A stretch of DNA of 64,000 nucleotides from Providencia stuartii (GCA_900455155.1 UGUC01000004.1:372001-436000), one strand, 5' to 3'; shown: positions 21,301 through 30,628, counted from the first letter of the stretch. The notes: a model not told the origin generated them from the sequence alone. Translations and numbers: made by a program.

Positions 21301-23008
21301 ATGCCCATGAAAAACTGAATATCATTTTTGAGAAAGAGAGCAGAAGCGGATAGAGCAGAATCAGTTGATTGGGGAAATAGGTCAGCAAATCATGGATGTG
21401 GCGTTGACGGGGGCGAAAATTCGCGCTACAGAAGCGGTGAATAAAAATCATCCTACTTTGATGGGGAAAGCGCGAAAGGATGCCATTCAGGCTGAAATCA
21501 ACGACTCTGGCTGGCAAGTCGGTGGAAACAAGCGGCACATAGTCGAATCAGGTACGGCGTTAATCCAAGGGTTAGTGAATGGTGATGTGAACAAAGCGGT
21601 GGCGAATGCCAGTGCGCCGTATATTGCGAACTATATTGGTCAGCAGGTAAAAGATGATAAAGCCAACGTTGCGGCCCACGGTATTGCGAATGTTACTTTG
21701 GTGCTGGCAAAAGGTGAAAATGCTGGAGCACAATCGTTAGGAGCGATGACCGCCGAAGCGGTGGGTATGTTGTCGAAAGAGCTGTATAAGAAAGATGTTA
21801 GCCAGCTTACCGAAGAGGAAAAGGCGACGGTGAGTGCGTTTGCGAGTCTGGCAGCCGGTATTGCGGGCAGTTTAGTTGGCGGCGATACGTCAAGTGCGGC
21901 GAATGCCAGTCAGGCAGGCAAAACGACGGTTGAGAATAATGCGGTTGCTCTTCCTTCTCCTTTCGGTCCTCTTCCTGTGCCAGTTTTCCCCGGTATAAAT
22001 GATGCCGATGCAAATAAGAAAATGGCTTTAGCGCTGGATAACGCATTAAAAAATATTGGTAAATCTATCAACGATTTTATCAATGCCGAAGGTGAAGTAA
22101 ATATTGCTGAGGTAAAAGCGGCGTTATCACCGGAACAGCAAAAGCAATTTGATATTCTCTGGGAAAGAAACGCCCTGACTGTAAACCAGCCGCCTGTTAC
22201 GATGGAATCTCTGGCTAAACAAGCGGGATTTGGTCAGGCATTTGTCCGAGGGGCAAGAGAAACTAAGGATCAAAATGGTAATACAGTCTATATCATGGAT
22301 AACGGTGGGGCAGGGAGCCAGATTCGCAGGGGAGATATTGTCAAATTTGTTGATGAGTTTATTTTTGTTTATTCTAAAGAGGGCATTTTCCAAGCTGCCC
22401 TTAATGCAGATGGTACAAAAAACATTACTGCATCAAAGAATTCTCAAGGACGGGAATTAAATGTAAGTGGTATTTTTGCAGATAGCCATTCATCAGGTAA
22501 TAATGACTCTTCCAAACCTAATATTGGTAAAGGATTAACAACTGAGCAAAAAAATGAGTTAGGTGGCAGCAGTTCTGGAGCTCCGGGTGGTTGGGAACCT
22601 CAGGATGAGGAAAACGCTCGTAATAGAGAGCTCCAACAAAAACGCTTTGATGAATTATCAAAAATTTATGATAAAAACTCCCCTTCTCAGGATATAACTA
22701 TTGATGGTCAGACAATTAGGCAAGGAATAGGAGGGAATCGTTATTCAACTAGAGTTTATGAAAGTCAAAATTTAACGGACCAACAGATATATAATTATGC
22801 TGAGCAATTGGCCGCTCAACCACTAACTAAGGTAAAAGATGGGATTTATACTGCGAAACTGGCTGATGGAACAATGATAACTCTTAGGAGTGTATCTAGT
22901 TCAGCAGAGCAAACAGGTGCTCGTTGGACAATACAAATAAGGAACAGCCCTACTTTAAAACAAGTAGAAAATGGGCTTGGAAAAAATGCAGAGATAAAAT
23001 TCAGGTAG
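21301..23008 (+). pseudogene. Orphan CdiA-CT module 1: pretoxin region plus uncharacterised toxin
   Basis: The first about 640 bp repeat the pretoxin region of the main cdiA (15464-16109) almost exactly, up to VENN at 21929-21940; from there the sequence is different. The open frame from 21365 gives 547 residues with no convincing start codon or ribosome site, so it is a displaced cassette, not an independent gene. After VENN comes a linker (PSPFGPLPVPVFPG), a long helical part, and a C-terminal domain near residues 430-547 with IRQGIGGNRYSTRVYES, DGIYTAKLADGTMITLRS and ARWTIQIRNSP. I do not recognise its catalytic family. The DUF596 immunity gene follows 8 bp later. It could be brought into use by recombination with the main cdiA. 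Confidence 0.82.
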
Positions 23009-23016
23009 GGAACTAT

Positions 23017-23382
23017 ATGGTATCAAATGTTGAATATAAAACGGTTGTTGAATACGCTAAAACCCAAGCTTTAGACGGGTTATGGGCCTATATCACACCA
23101 GACATGCTTCCTTCTCTACATGTAATTTGTGAAGATTTTTCCTTTCCGGAAAGGAAAAAAATATTTTTTTGGTTCTTAAAAAAATTATTGTATGAAGGTC
23201 ATTTAAAATTAGCTAAGCACGGTAAATTTTTAAGTGGCTCGATAGATGAACAATTGCAATGTTTTTATGACGCATTTCCTGAGACAGAAGAGGAATTAAT
23301 TGATCAATTTTGGTTTTTTGATGAAAGTTGTCCTGGGGGGGCAGTCTGGATACTTCAAGATGGTACACAGGAATGGACATAG
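23017..23382 (+). CDS. DUF596-type immunity protein for orphan module 1
   Basis: A 121-residue protein from the ATG at 23017, 8 bp after the toxin stop. Landmarks are LKLAKHGKFLSGS, EEELIDQFWFFDE and the C-terminal CPGGAVWILQDGTQEW, which I recognise as DUF596, a family found next to CDI and other polymorphic toxins. A longer frame upstream overlaps the toxin and has no ribosome site. Cytoplasmic, no signal peptide. The immunity role is inferred from family and adjacency. Confidence 0.8.
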   Translation: MVSNVEYKTVVEYAKTQALDGLWAYITPDMLPSLHVICEDFSFPERKKIFFWFLKKLLYEGHLKLAKHGKFLSGSIDEQLQCFYDAFPETEEELIDQFWFFDESCPGGAVWILQDGTQEWT

Positions 23383-23395
23383 AATTGAATGTTAA

Positions 23396-24344
23396 GTTGA
23401 GAATAACTTATTCGGTGGTACAGAAGACGGACAACTGAAATTTGCGAGAGACCATGCAAAAGATGTAATGTCTTGTGCTGATAACCCTTCTGGTGAAGCC
23501 TGTATCCGAGGTCAAGCGGTTGATGATGCACTAAAATTAGCTTTGGCTACAGGGCTGGGTACTCATGGCCTAATTATTGTTATTGATGCGGGCGCCGCGG
23601 GCTGTTTAACTAACCCTGCATTATGTGCAACTGATATAACTAATTTTATTATTGAAATGTTCGGTGCAGAGGCGGCACCAGCAGGTATAGCGATTACAGG
23701 AACAGCAGGATATACCGCTAAACTCACGAAAGAACAACTTGTTGAATTAGCCACTTTGCAAGCAGTTCGGAAAGAAGGTGGTGATGTTACCCCTGAAATG
23801 GTGAATAAGGTAATTTCAGGAAATATAAGTAAAGAAATACCTAAAATCACAAATGAACAAAAAGTTATTGAAATAAAATCAGGCAGTAAGGGTGATTGGA
23901 ATAAACAACTTAACAAACCAGAGCCAAATACTATTTATCAAGTCGATGGTAATAAAACCTATAAAACTGATTCACAAGGACGAGTAGAGACGGTAGAAGC
24001 AAAACTATCATTAAATTCAAATGATAGGAATCAATATCAACAATGTAAGGCTGGTAAATGTGGAGTTTCAGGTGATGAAGGCGGGCATTTAATTGCAACT
24101 ATTTTCACTGTCCCAGGAGAGAAAATCAATATTGTTCCAATGAACTCCAATTTGAATCGTAGTGAATGGAAAAAATGGAGAACTCATGGGCAAAAGCATT
24201 GAAAGAGAATAAGCCAGTTGATGTCAAAATTGAGCCTGTATATATAGGGAATAGTGATCGACCAAGTAGTTTTAACGTTATGTATAAGATAGGGAATGAG
24301 CACCCTGTTGAAAGAACGTTTATTAATGATTCTGGAGGTAAATA
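23396..24344 (+). pseudogene. Orphan CdiA-CT module 2: VENN plus DNA/RNA non-specific endonuclease-type toxin, frameshifted
   Basis: It starts exactly at VENN (23396-23407, VENNLFGG) with no pretoxin before it. A hydrophobic pretoxin-like stretch follows (about 23500-23740), then a C-terminal nuclease domain. The domain has DEGGHLIATIF near 24075 with the conserved His of the endonuclease NS_2 type, NIVPMNSNLNRSEWKKW, and after the frameshift NKPVDVKIEP and RPSSFNVMYKI. The frame is lost near 24175 where one G appears to be missing (TGGAGAAC, expected TGGGAGAAC). This is one of the few -1 events in the window. The stop TAA overlaps the ATG of the immunity gene. Without an upstream secretion domain it is a silent cassette. 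Confidence 0.8.
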
Positions 24345-24677
24345 ATGAAAACTGAACAAGAAATATATAATGAGATAGGGTCATTACTATATGGTATAGC
24401 TCCAGATGGTGCTCAAAAAATAATAATGAGAGCTAGCTTATCACCTGAAGGTGACACATGTGAATATGAGTATGATTATATTGACAATGAAAATGCGTTG
24501 AAATGGCTTACAGCCGGTGGGGTTGCTAATACAAATATGCTTCACAATTTAGTTGAATTGCAAAATTATTATATTAAAAATAATTTAACTAATGGCCTTC
24601 CTGTTTGGAAGGGCTGTGAAATTACTCTAAATCTAGAAACAATGAAAATTAATATAGATTTTAAGTACGAAGACTAA
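24345..24677 (+). CDS. YezG-like (DUF600) immunity protein for orphan module 2
   Basis: A 110-residue acidic protein whose ATG overlaps the toxin stop (TAATG), implying translational coupling. MKTEQEIYNEIGSLLYGIAP at the start and the beta-strand-rich middle resemble YezG-type antitoxins that protect against nuclease toxins such as Bacillus YeeF. Cytoplasmic, intact frame. The pairing of an NS_2-type nuclease with a YezG-like protein is a known arrangement; the family call is moderately firm. Confidence 0.75.
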   Translation: MKTEQEIYNEIGSLLYGIAPDGAQKIIMRASLSPEGDTCEYEYDYIDNENALKWLTAGGVANTNMLHNLVELQNYYIKNNLTNGLPVWKGCEITLNLETMKINIDFKYED

Positions 24678-24683
24678 AGCAAA

Positions 24684-24708
24684 AGATCCCAGCCCCACAC
24701 TGGGATCT
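24684..24708. terminator. Hairpin after the YezG-like gene
   Basis: AGATCCCAG ... CTGGGATCT, a 9-bp perfect stem with a seven-base loop, between the immunity gene and SymE copy 3. A similar stem lies at 26011-26037 before copy 4. Confidence 0.6.
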
Positions 24709-24719
24709 CTATAGAAGCC

Positions 24720-24930
24720 TCACTCCCCCTCAGCCAGCCGGATGATCAACTGGCCGGCTTGGCGAGTGAGGGTATAGTGACTCCCCACCGTAAACCCAAG
24801 CTCATTCAGCCACTTACCGCTTAAGGTGAGTTGCGGGCTGGGTTGGGTTTACCTCGGTTGGGGGCGTAACCCACTGTATACTGTCTGGTTTTAACCACTT
24901 CTGCTTTAGTCGTCGGTGTTTTTACTTTAC
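24720..24930 (-). pseudogene. SymE-family gene, copy 3, 5' truncated and frameshifted
   Basis: The C-terminal half (LSGKWLNELGF to LAEGE) and the middle (VKTPTTKAEVVKTRQYTVG) are present in different frames, with a base lost near 24840. The first codons are replaced by unrelated sequence beyond 24930, which marks a recombination joint. Not functional as written. Confidence 0.75.
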
Positions 24931-25090
24931 GACAAAGTACTGTGAAAATATGCTCTACAAAAACCAAAAGCTCATGTCGGGGCGTTCGAATCCAAACGCG
25001 AAAATGCACTGGAAAAATCGGCTTGTAACTGACTGAGTAAACTAGGAAAAAGTGGCTTTACCTAACTAAGTTGCAATGGAATGAGTTGTT

Positions 25091-25766
25091 GTTGAGAATA
25101 ACTTATTTGGCGGAAATGAGCTGACTCATACAAAGTATGTTCAAGAGCATGGTAAAGATGTGATGTCCTATGCAGATAACCCTGATTCAGAATCATGTCG
25201 CCGCGGTATGGCGATGAACCAAGCTTATGCAGGTGCGCTAGCCGCAGGCGGATTAATCTATTTACCCGGTGGTATGCAAATGACCGCAGCAATAGGCGGT
25301 AGTGCCAATGCAGGTTTTCAATATGTGCTAACAGGAGAAATAAATCCTACCGATGTTTTAATCTCCTCCTATGTCGGCGCTTTAACTGCAAATACAGGCT
25401 TTTTAGGCACCGTGGGTTGGAATGCCACAGGAGGGGCAACATCTAGTTGGTTAAAAGATGAAGATCCATTACAAGGAGCTGCAATTTCAGGATTTGGTGC
25501 TGGGCTATGGTGCAGGGAAATTTATTAGCTTGGGTGCTAATAAATGGGGATACATAAAATCCGAAGGCTTTGACCCGAAATATAATCCAAAGCTACAAGG
25601 TGGAGCAGTTCAAGGACAATTAGGTTTATCTAAGGATATGAAACCTGCTGAACTTCCCGGTATATTAGGAAATATGGGGGCGTCAGGTACAACTGAAACC
25701 TCCAATTATTTAATGCAAGAAGAAGCAAAAAAAGCTAAGGAAAAAACTAATGAAAGCAAAAAATAA
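25091..25766 (+). pseudogene. Orphan CdiA-CT module 3, frameshifted
   Basis: It begins at VENN (25091-25102, VENNLFGG) as module 2 does. KYVQEHGKDVMSYADNP and GMAMNQAYAGALAAGGLIYL then form the usual pretoxin entry segment. The frame changes near 25505 (an extra G in GCTGGGCTA) into GAGKFISLGANKWGYIKSEG and ends with a Lys-rich tail. The catalytic type is not recognised; the hydrophobic Gly/Ala-rich middle suggests membrane interaction, which is inference. The 3' end overlaps the downstream membrane-protein gene by 17 nt. Confidence 0.72.
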
Positions 25767-25986
25767 TAAACTAAAATTTGCTTTCATGGTGGGAATATTA
25801 AGTGGCATTACAATATTTTTAATTGTAATGATTACTTTTCTTCTTGGTAAAGGTGGAATGTATATTTTCTTAGATATATCGTTTGAATTTTCATTTGAGT
25901 ATGTCAAAAAAGCATCAATAATGGGATTGTTCGCAGCATTTCTAGTAGGAATAGGTATGTGGGTCATAGAATATAAAAAAACATAA
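25750..25986 (+). CDS. Two-TM small membrane protein, probable immunity protein for module 3
   Basis: A 78-residue protein with two hydrophobic segments, about residues 9-31 (FAFMVGILSGITIFLIVMIT) and 54-72 (ASIMGLFAAFLVGIGMWVI). Its start overlaps the end of toxin module 3 by 17 nt. The position is that of a CdiI gene, and membrane-embedded immunity proteins are known for membrane-active CDI toxins. No family name is recognised. Confidence 0.65.
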   Translation: MKAKNNKLKFAFMVGILSGITIFLIVMITFLLGKGGMYIFLDISFEFSFEYVKKASIMGLFAAFLVGIGMWVIEYKKT

Positions 25987-26010
25987 ATAATCTGGTTATA
26001 GAGTACTTAG

Positions 26011-26037
26011 AGACCCCAGCCCCAGGCTGGGATCTTT
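26011..26037. terminator. Hairpin before SymE copy 4
   Basis: A stem built on CCCAGC/GCTGGG followed by ATCTTT on the plus strand, between convergent genes; related to the hairpin at 24684. Confidence 0.5.
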
Positions 26038-26046
26038 ATAGTCGCC

Positions 26047-26274
26047 TCAATCCCCCTCACTCAGCCGGATAATCAGCTGTCCGGCTTGGCGAGTGAGGGT
26101 ATAGTGGCTTCCCACCTCAAATCCCATCTCTTTCAGCCACTTACCACTTAAGGTGAGTTGTGGGCTGGGGTTGGGTTTACCGCGGTTCGGGGCGTAACCC
26201 ACTGTATACTGTCTGGTTTTGACCACTTCTTCTTTAGCTGTCGGTGTTTTTACACTACAATCGCGCTTAGCCAT
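26047..26274 (-). CDS. SymE-family toxin-like protein, copy 4
   Basis: An intact 75-residue SymE-like protein (RQYTVGYAPNR, LTLSGKWLKEMGFEVG, LTRQAGQLIIRLSEG). It is convergent to the module 3 immunity gene and divergent from unit 2. It differs from copy 5 in only a few residues. A conserved palindrome lies at 26315-26328 upstream. Function as for copy 1; an antisense RNA was not identified. Confidence 0.85.
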   Translation of the reverse strand: MAKRDCSVKTPTAKEEVVKTRQYTVGYAPNRGKPNPSPQLTLSGKWLKEMGFEVGSHYTLTRQAGQLIIRLSEGD

Positions 26275-26349
26275 GGTGACTACCTCGTATAGTTGCTGTG
26301 GTTAGCGGGTAAAGCAGGCTGCAACCTGTTTTATCCGCGTTTAAATAAC

Positions 26350-26456
26350 TTACTTTATGACGCCAATCACCTGTTTAATCTTCTCTTGGGCGATTGCTAT
26401 ATCTAAAAAATGACAAATCATATCCTGGTCTTCGAGCTTCAACGTATCTGCATCTT
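26350..26456 (-). pseudogene. Regulator-like C-terminal remnant, unit 2
   Basis: Same 34-codon tail as in unit 1, here with its stop codon at 26350. It represents the uninterrupted form of the IS3 target site of copy 1 (ACTTACTTTATGAC). Confidence 0.5.
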
Positions 26457-26462
26457 AGATAA

Positions 26463-26582
26463 AAAGGAGCTAAAACCTCTAAGATTAGAGGAGCGACTGA
26501 TAATGTAACTCGTTATTATAAAAATGGAAAATATCTAGATAAAACAGCCGATGGAAAGATAATATCGTTTGGAAAACAATAA
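26463..26582 (+). pseudogene. Truncated CdiA-CT toxin tail, unit 2
   Basis: The same 39-codon toxin tail as unit 1, with one substitution (Lys for Arg in the YLD-TADG segment). It stops 14 bp before the immunity gene. Confidence 0.6.
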
Positions 26583-26596
26583 AAGGTAAATACGTT

Positions 26597-26920
26597 ATGT
26601 GGCATGATTTACATATTACGAATGTGGGTCGGATAAGAAAAACAGTTGCTGAATTCACGGTTACGATGATCCCTATTTTGCCTTATTCAAAAATGAAGGT
26701 GAAAATTTATGAAAGCCAATCTGGAAATTTCACTGGGATGACTGATTTAGCAATAAAAAGAAAATTTGATGGTTCTCCTGAATGCGCTATTGGATATGGA
26801 AATACTATTGAGGCGGCATTAGAAGACACGATCCTTTATTTTAATAAAATGCTAAGTCAAGATGGTTTTACTGAATTAACCGAAGATGATATTAGCTACG
26901 CAGAGTGGTCTGATTTTTAA
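26597..26920 (+). CDS. Predicted CDI immunity protein, repeated unit, copy 2
   Basis: A 107-residue paralogue of the gene at 20478. It differs only near residues 11-15 (VGRIRK in place of VSCIEK). The ATG has a weak AAGGTAA ribosome site, unlike the AGAGGA of copy 1. No cognate toxin beyond the 39-codon tail precedes it. Confidence 0.72.
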   Translation: MWHDLHITNVGRIRKTVAEFTVTMIPILPYSKMKVKIYESQSGNFTGMTDLAIKRKFDGSPECAIGYGNTIEAALEDTILYFNKMLSQDGFTELTEDDISYAEWSDF

Positions 26921-26928
26921 AAGTTAAA

Positions 26929-26953
26929 AGATCCTAGCCTCATACGGGGATCT
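26929..26953. terminator. Hairpin between immunity gene and SymE gene, unit 2
   Basis: AGATCC...GGATCT stem identical to that of unit 1. Confidence 0.5.
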
Positions 26954-26965
26954 TCCTTAGCCGCT

Positions 26966-27193
26966 TTATTCCCCCTCAGCCAGCCGGATAATCAACTGCC
27001 CGGCTTGGCGAGTGAGGGTAAAGTGACTGCCGACCTCAAACCCCATCTCTTTCAGCCACTTACCGCTCAAGGTCAGTTGTGGGCTGGGATTGGGTTTACC
27101 GCGGTTCGGGGCGTAACCCACTGTATACTGTCTGGTTTTGACCACTTCTTCTTTAGTCGTCGGTGTTTTTACACGACAATCGCGCTTAGCCAT
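26966..27193 (-). CDS. SymE-family toxin-like protein, copy 5
   Basis: An intact 75-residue SymE-like protein, MAKRDCRVKTPTTKEEVV at the start and LTRQAGQLIIRLAEGE at the end. Convergent to the unit 2 immunity gene. The upstream palindrome at 27234-27247 is perfect. Confidence 0.85.
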   Translation of the reverse strand: MAKRDCRVKTPTTKEEVVKTRQYTVGYAPNRGKPNPSPQLTLSGKWLKEMGFEVGSHFTLTRQAGQLIIRLAEGE

Positions 27194-27268
27194 GGTGACT
27201 ACCTCGTATAGTTGCTGTGGTTAGCGGGTAAAGCAGGTTGCAACCTGTTTTATCCGCGTTTAAATAAC

Positions 27269-27374
27269 TTACTTCATGACGGCAATCACCTGTTTAATCT
27301 TCTCTTGGGCGATTGTCATATCTAAAAAATGACAAATCATATCTTGGTCTTCGAGCTTCAACGTATCTGCATCT
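27269..27374 (-). pseudogene. Regulator-like C-terminal remnant, unit 3
   Basis: Same tail as in units 1 and 2, with small changes near its end (AVMK instead of GVIK) and its stop at 27269. Confidence 0.5.
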
Positions 27375-27381
27375 TAGATAA

Positions 27382-27501
27382 AAAGGAGCTAAAACCTCTA
27401 AGATTAGAGGAGCGACTGATAATGTAACTCGTTATTATAAAAATGGAAAATATCTAGATAAAACAGCCGATGGAAAGATAATATCGTTTGGAAAACAATA
27501 A
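27382..27501 (+). pseudogene. Truncated CdiA-CT toxin tail, unit 3
   Basis: Same 39-codon tail as in unit 2, ending at 27501, 14 bp before the immunity gene. Confidence 0.6.
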
Positions 27502-27515
27502 AAGGTAAATACGTT

Positions 27516-27839
27516 ATGTGGCATGATTTACATGTTACAAATGTGAGTTGTATAGAAAAGACAGTTGCTGAATTCACGGTTACGATGATCCCTATTTTGC
27601 CTTATTCAAAAATGAAGGTGAAAATTTATGAAAGCCAATCTGGAAATTTCACTGGAATGACTGACTTAGCAATAAAAAGAAAATTTGATGGTTCTCCTGA
27701 ATGCGCTATTGGATATGGAAATACTATTGAGGCGGCATTAGAAGACACGATCCTTTATTTTAATAAAATGCTAAGTCAAGATGGTTTTACTGAATTAACC
27801 GAAGATGATATTAGCTACGCAGAGTGGTCTGATTTTTAA
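27516..27839 (+). CDS. Predicted CDI immunity protein, repeated unit, copy 3
   Basis: A 107-residue paralogue of 20478 and 26597. It differs from copy 1 by one residue near the start (HVTNV for HITNV). Intact, with the weak ribosome site of copy 2. Confidence 0.72.
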   Translation: MWHDLHVTNVSCIEKTVAEFTVTMIPILPYSKMKVKIYESQSGNFTGMTDLAIKRKFDGSPECAIGYGNTIEAALEDTILYFNKMLSQDGFTELTEDDISYAEWSDF

Positions 27840-27847
27840 AAGTTAAA

Positions 27848-27872
27848 AGATCCTAGCCTCATACGGGGATCT
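27848..27872. terminator. Hairpin between immunity gene and SymE gene, unit 3
   Basis: AGATCC...GGATCT stem identical to that of units 1 and 2. Confidence 0.5.
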
Positions 27873-27884
27873 TCCTTAGCCGCT

Positions 27885-28112
27885 TTATTCCCCCTCAGCC
27901 AGCCGGATAATCAACTGCCCGGCTTGGCGAGTGAGGGTATAGTGACTCCCCACCGTAAACCCTAACTCACTCAACTAGTTACCGCTAAATGTCAGTTGCG
28001 GTTTGGGGGTGGGTTTATCGCGGTTTGGGGCGTAACCCACTGTATACTGTCTGGTTTTGACCACTTCTTCTTTAGCTGTCTGGTTTTTTACTTTACAATC
28101 GTCTCTAGCCAT
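27885..28112 (-). pseudogene. SymE-family gene, copy 6, degenerate
   Basis: Recognisable from MARDDCKVK near 28110 to LAEGE at 27885. The conserved GKW tryptophan codon has become TAG (near 27976), and the N-terminal part carries several changes. The IS copy 2 begins 35 bp beyond its start. Confidence 0.75.
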
Positions 28113-28330
28113 CGTGACTATCTCCATTAGTTGCATGGTTAGCCATTGTCCACTCCCCCTAAAATAAGACAGCTATAATTAGAGTTTCTGCCCTAAAAAT
28201 TGCAGAGGTCATGATGAAAAAAGCCCGTTTTACTGAAACTCAAATCGTTAATATTTTAAAGCTCGCTGATTCAGGGATGAAAGTGGAAGACATTTGTCGC
28301 CAAAATGGGATCAGTAACGCCACTTATTAT

Positions 28331-29637
28331 ATCTATGGACTACCTCCGTTTTGCAAGTACTGAATCAGGTTTTAGGTTGTTGCTTACATCTATCCGGCAT
28401 CAGAAATATCTGTGCCCAAATGGGTAATCCGCACACAATCGCCTCAACAACTGGACGGCCACGAAGGCCAATATAATAATCAGGTTCCGATCGTGCAGGT
28501 TTAACCTGTGACCATTTTTCAATACTTTGCAACTTTTAAAGGTATGCTATTACACTGCCAGTCTGTACTCGGTTTCATTGTGAAGAATTGACCAAATAAT
28601 TCTGGCATTTTTATTGGCGACTGCAACGGTCGTTTTGTTAAATCCTCGTCGCTCTTTTAGCTGATTAACCCATTGATTTAAATAACCCTCATTATTATTT
28701 GCAGCCACTCTAACGACTGCCCTGGCTCCATGAATAAATAAGGTTCGCAAATGCTTGTCGCCTTTTTTCGTCATATTCATCAGTACCTGCCTGTCACCAC
28801 TCGAGTGCTGTCGTGGAACCAGACCAAGCCATGCGGCAAAGTGACGACCATTTTTAAATTCAGTTCCTTTGCCTATCGCGGCAACAACAGCTGTTGCTGT
28901 TTTAGGGCCAATGCCTTTAACTTTGGCAATGCGCTGGCAGGCTTCTGATTGCCTGAACACAGCATCAATTTCTTTATCAAAAAAGCCTATGCGACGACCA
29001 AGATCGTTAAAGAGATCATAAAGTTCTGCAATCGTCCTGCGCATTCTAACGCTAAGACCATTTTCAGCATCTTCAAGAATAAGCGGAACAGCACGACGAA
29101 ACTCTTGAGACTGCCGAGCCGATTGTTATTCCCCGATCAAGCAGCAGTCCCCGGATTTGACAAACTGTCGCAGTGCGGTGATTAACAATACGCTGTCTTG
29201 CACTGTGCAGAGCCTGAATATCCTGCTGTTCAGGGCTTTTGGGTGGTACGAACTGCATTGTTGGCTGCATCAGAGCAATTGCGATAGCCTGTGCATCATT
29301 ACCGTCATTTTTTTGCCCGCGGACAAAGGGTTTTACATACTGGGGACTGATCACTTTTACCTTATGTCCCAGTTTTTCGAACTCACGCTGCCAGTAAAAT
29401 GCTCCCGTGGAGGCTTCCACACCAATCAGGCAGGCCGGAATATTCGCGATAGTCTGTAGTAACGTTTTACGATCAGTGCGTTTTTTATAAACCGGTTTAC
29501 CCGCCTGATTTAATCCACAAAGCTGAAAAACATTTTTAGCCAGATCAATACCGAGATAGATAACATTCATGATAATGCTCCTGCTGAGTATATTTTATTC
29601 AGTTAACCTCAGAGGGAGGAGGTAGTCCATCCCATTA
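28331..29637 (-). mobile_element. IS110-family insertion sequence nested in IS3, copy 2
   Basis: Same element and same insertion site as at 18744-20050, inverted with its host. Because position and orientation within the host IS3 are identical, the nested pair moved or duplicated as a unit. Confidence 0.85.
28550..29570 (-). pseudogene. IS110-family transposase, copy 2, frameshifted
   Basis: It matches the intact copy at 18810-19829 except for one extra A near 29099-29101 (ACGACGAAACTC, where copy 1 reads ACGACGAACTC). This splits it into an N-terminal DEDD part (29570-29073) and a C-terminal part (29044-28550). It is a direct internal control for the +1 errors in this window. Confidence 0.92.
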
Positions 29638-29782
29638 ATTGGAAATCAAAATATGGTGGCATGGAAGCTAATGATGTTAAACGATTAAAAGAGCTTGAGG
29701 AGGAAAATGCGAAACTGAAAAAGCTCTTTGCGGAAGTCAGCCTTGAAAATCATGCGATGAAGGCGCTTTTTGCAAAAAAGGG

Positions 29783-30628
29783 TTGGTAGTGACTGAAAAG
29801 AAGTCCTGTGCACAATCATTAAAAGAGGCAGGTTTATCAGTCATTAAGGCTTGCAAACTAACTTCATTGCCCCGAGCTACTTTTTACCGTCAACCGTTAG
29901 ATTGGCGTAAAAAAGACCAAGTGGTGATCGATGCCATACAATCTGTGTTAGCGAAATCACCACAATCAGGATTTTGGAAATGCTATTTTCGGCTGCGATT
30001 TCAAGGCTATTCTTTTAATCATAAACGAGTTTATCGCGTTTTATTGTCGATTAGGATTGAACTTGAAACGACGGGTTAAAAAGGTGCTTCCGAAGCGTGA
30101 AAAAGACCATTAGTGATAGAAAAAGTCCCGAATATTCAATGGGCTTTGGATTTTGTACACGACAGTTTGTACTGTGGTAAACGCTTCAGAACCTTGAATA
30201 TTATTGATGAGGGGACACGTGAGTGCCTGGCAATTGAAGTTGATACGTCATTGCCTGCTGAACGAGTCATTAGAGTACTAGAACGTTTGAAAATCGATAG
30301 AGGATTGCCGAAACAAATTCGAGTGGATAATGGGCCTGAACTTATTTCAGCTAATCTATTGAATTATTGTAAAAATAATCGAATTGATTTATGCCATATT
30401 CAACCCGGTAAACCTCAACAAAACGGTTTTATCGAACGATTTAATGGTTCATTTCGCCGTGAATTTTTAAATGCCTATTTATTTGAATCATTAAGCCAAG
30501 TACGAGAGATGGTGTGGTTTTGGCAGCAAGATTACAATCTAAATCGAACCCACGAAAGTTTAAATAACCTCCCACCGGAGACATACCGTAAACAGTTAGA
30601 AATCTCTAATTTGAAGTGTCTTAATTAA
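29783..30628 (+). pseudogene. IS3-family transposase OrfB, copy 2, frameshifted
   Basis: Same DDE transposase as at 17753-18597, with the same two indels between the N-terminal and catalytic parts. The stretch near 30119 has one A more than in copy 1. The catalytic part reads on from VPNIQWALDFVHDSLYCGKR to the end LEISNLKCLN. Confidence 0.88.

Larger units (their letters stand above)
26315..28112. repeat. Two tandem copies of a 919-bp toxin-tail/immunity/SymE unit
   Basis: The immunity genes start at 26597 and 27516, exactly 919 bp apart. All flanking parts repeat in order: palindrome, regulator remnant, toxin tail, immunity gene, hairpin and SymE gene. A third unit is at 20237-21072. Most of each unit is almost identical; the SymE part of the last unit is the most diverged. 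Confidence 0.9.
28211..29789 (+). pseudogene. IS3-family OrfA split by IS110, copy 2
   Basis: The N-terminal part (28211-28330) ends at NATYY and the C-terminal part (29638-29789) resumes at NWKSKYGGM. Interruption is at the same site as in copy 1. Confidence 0.86.
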
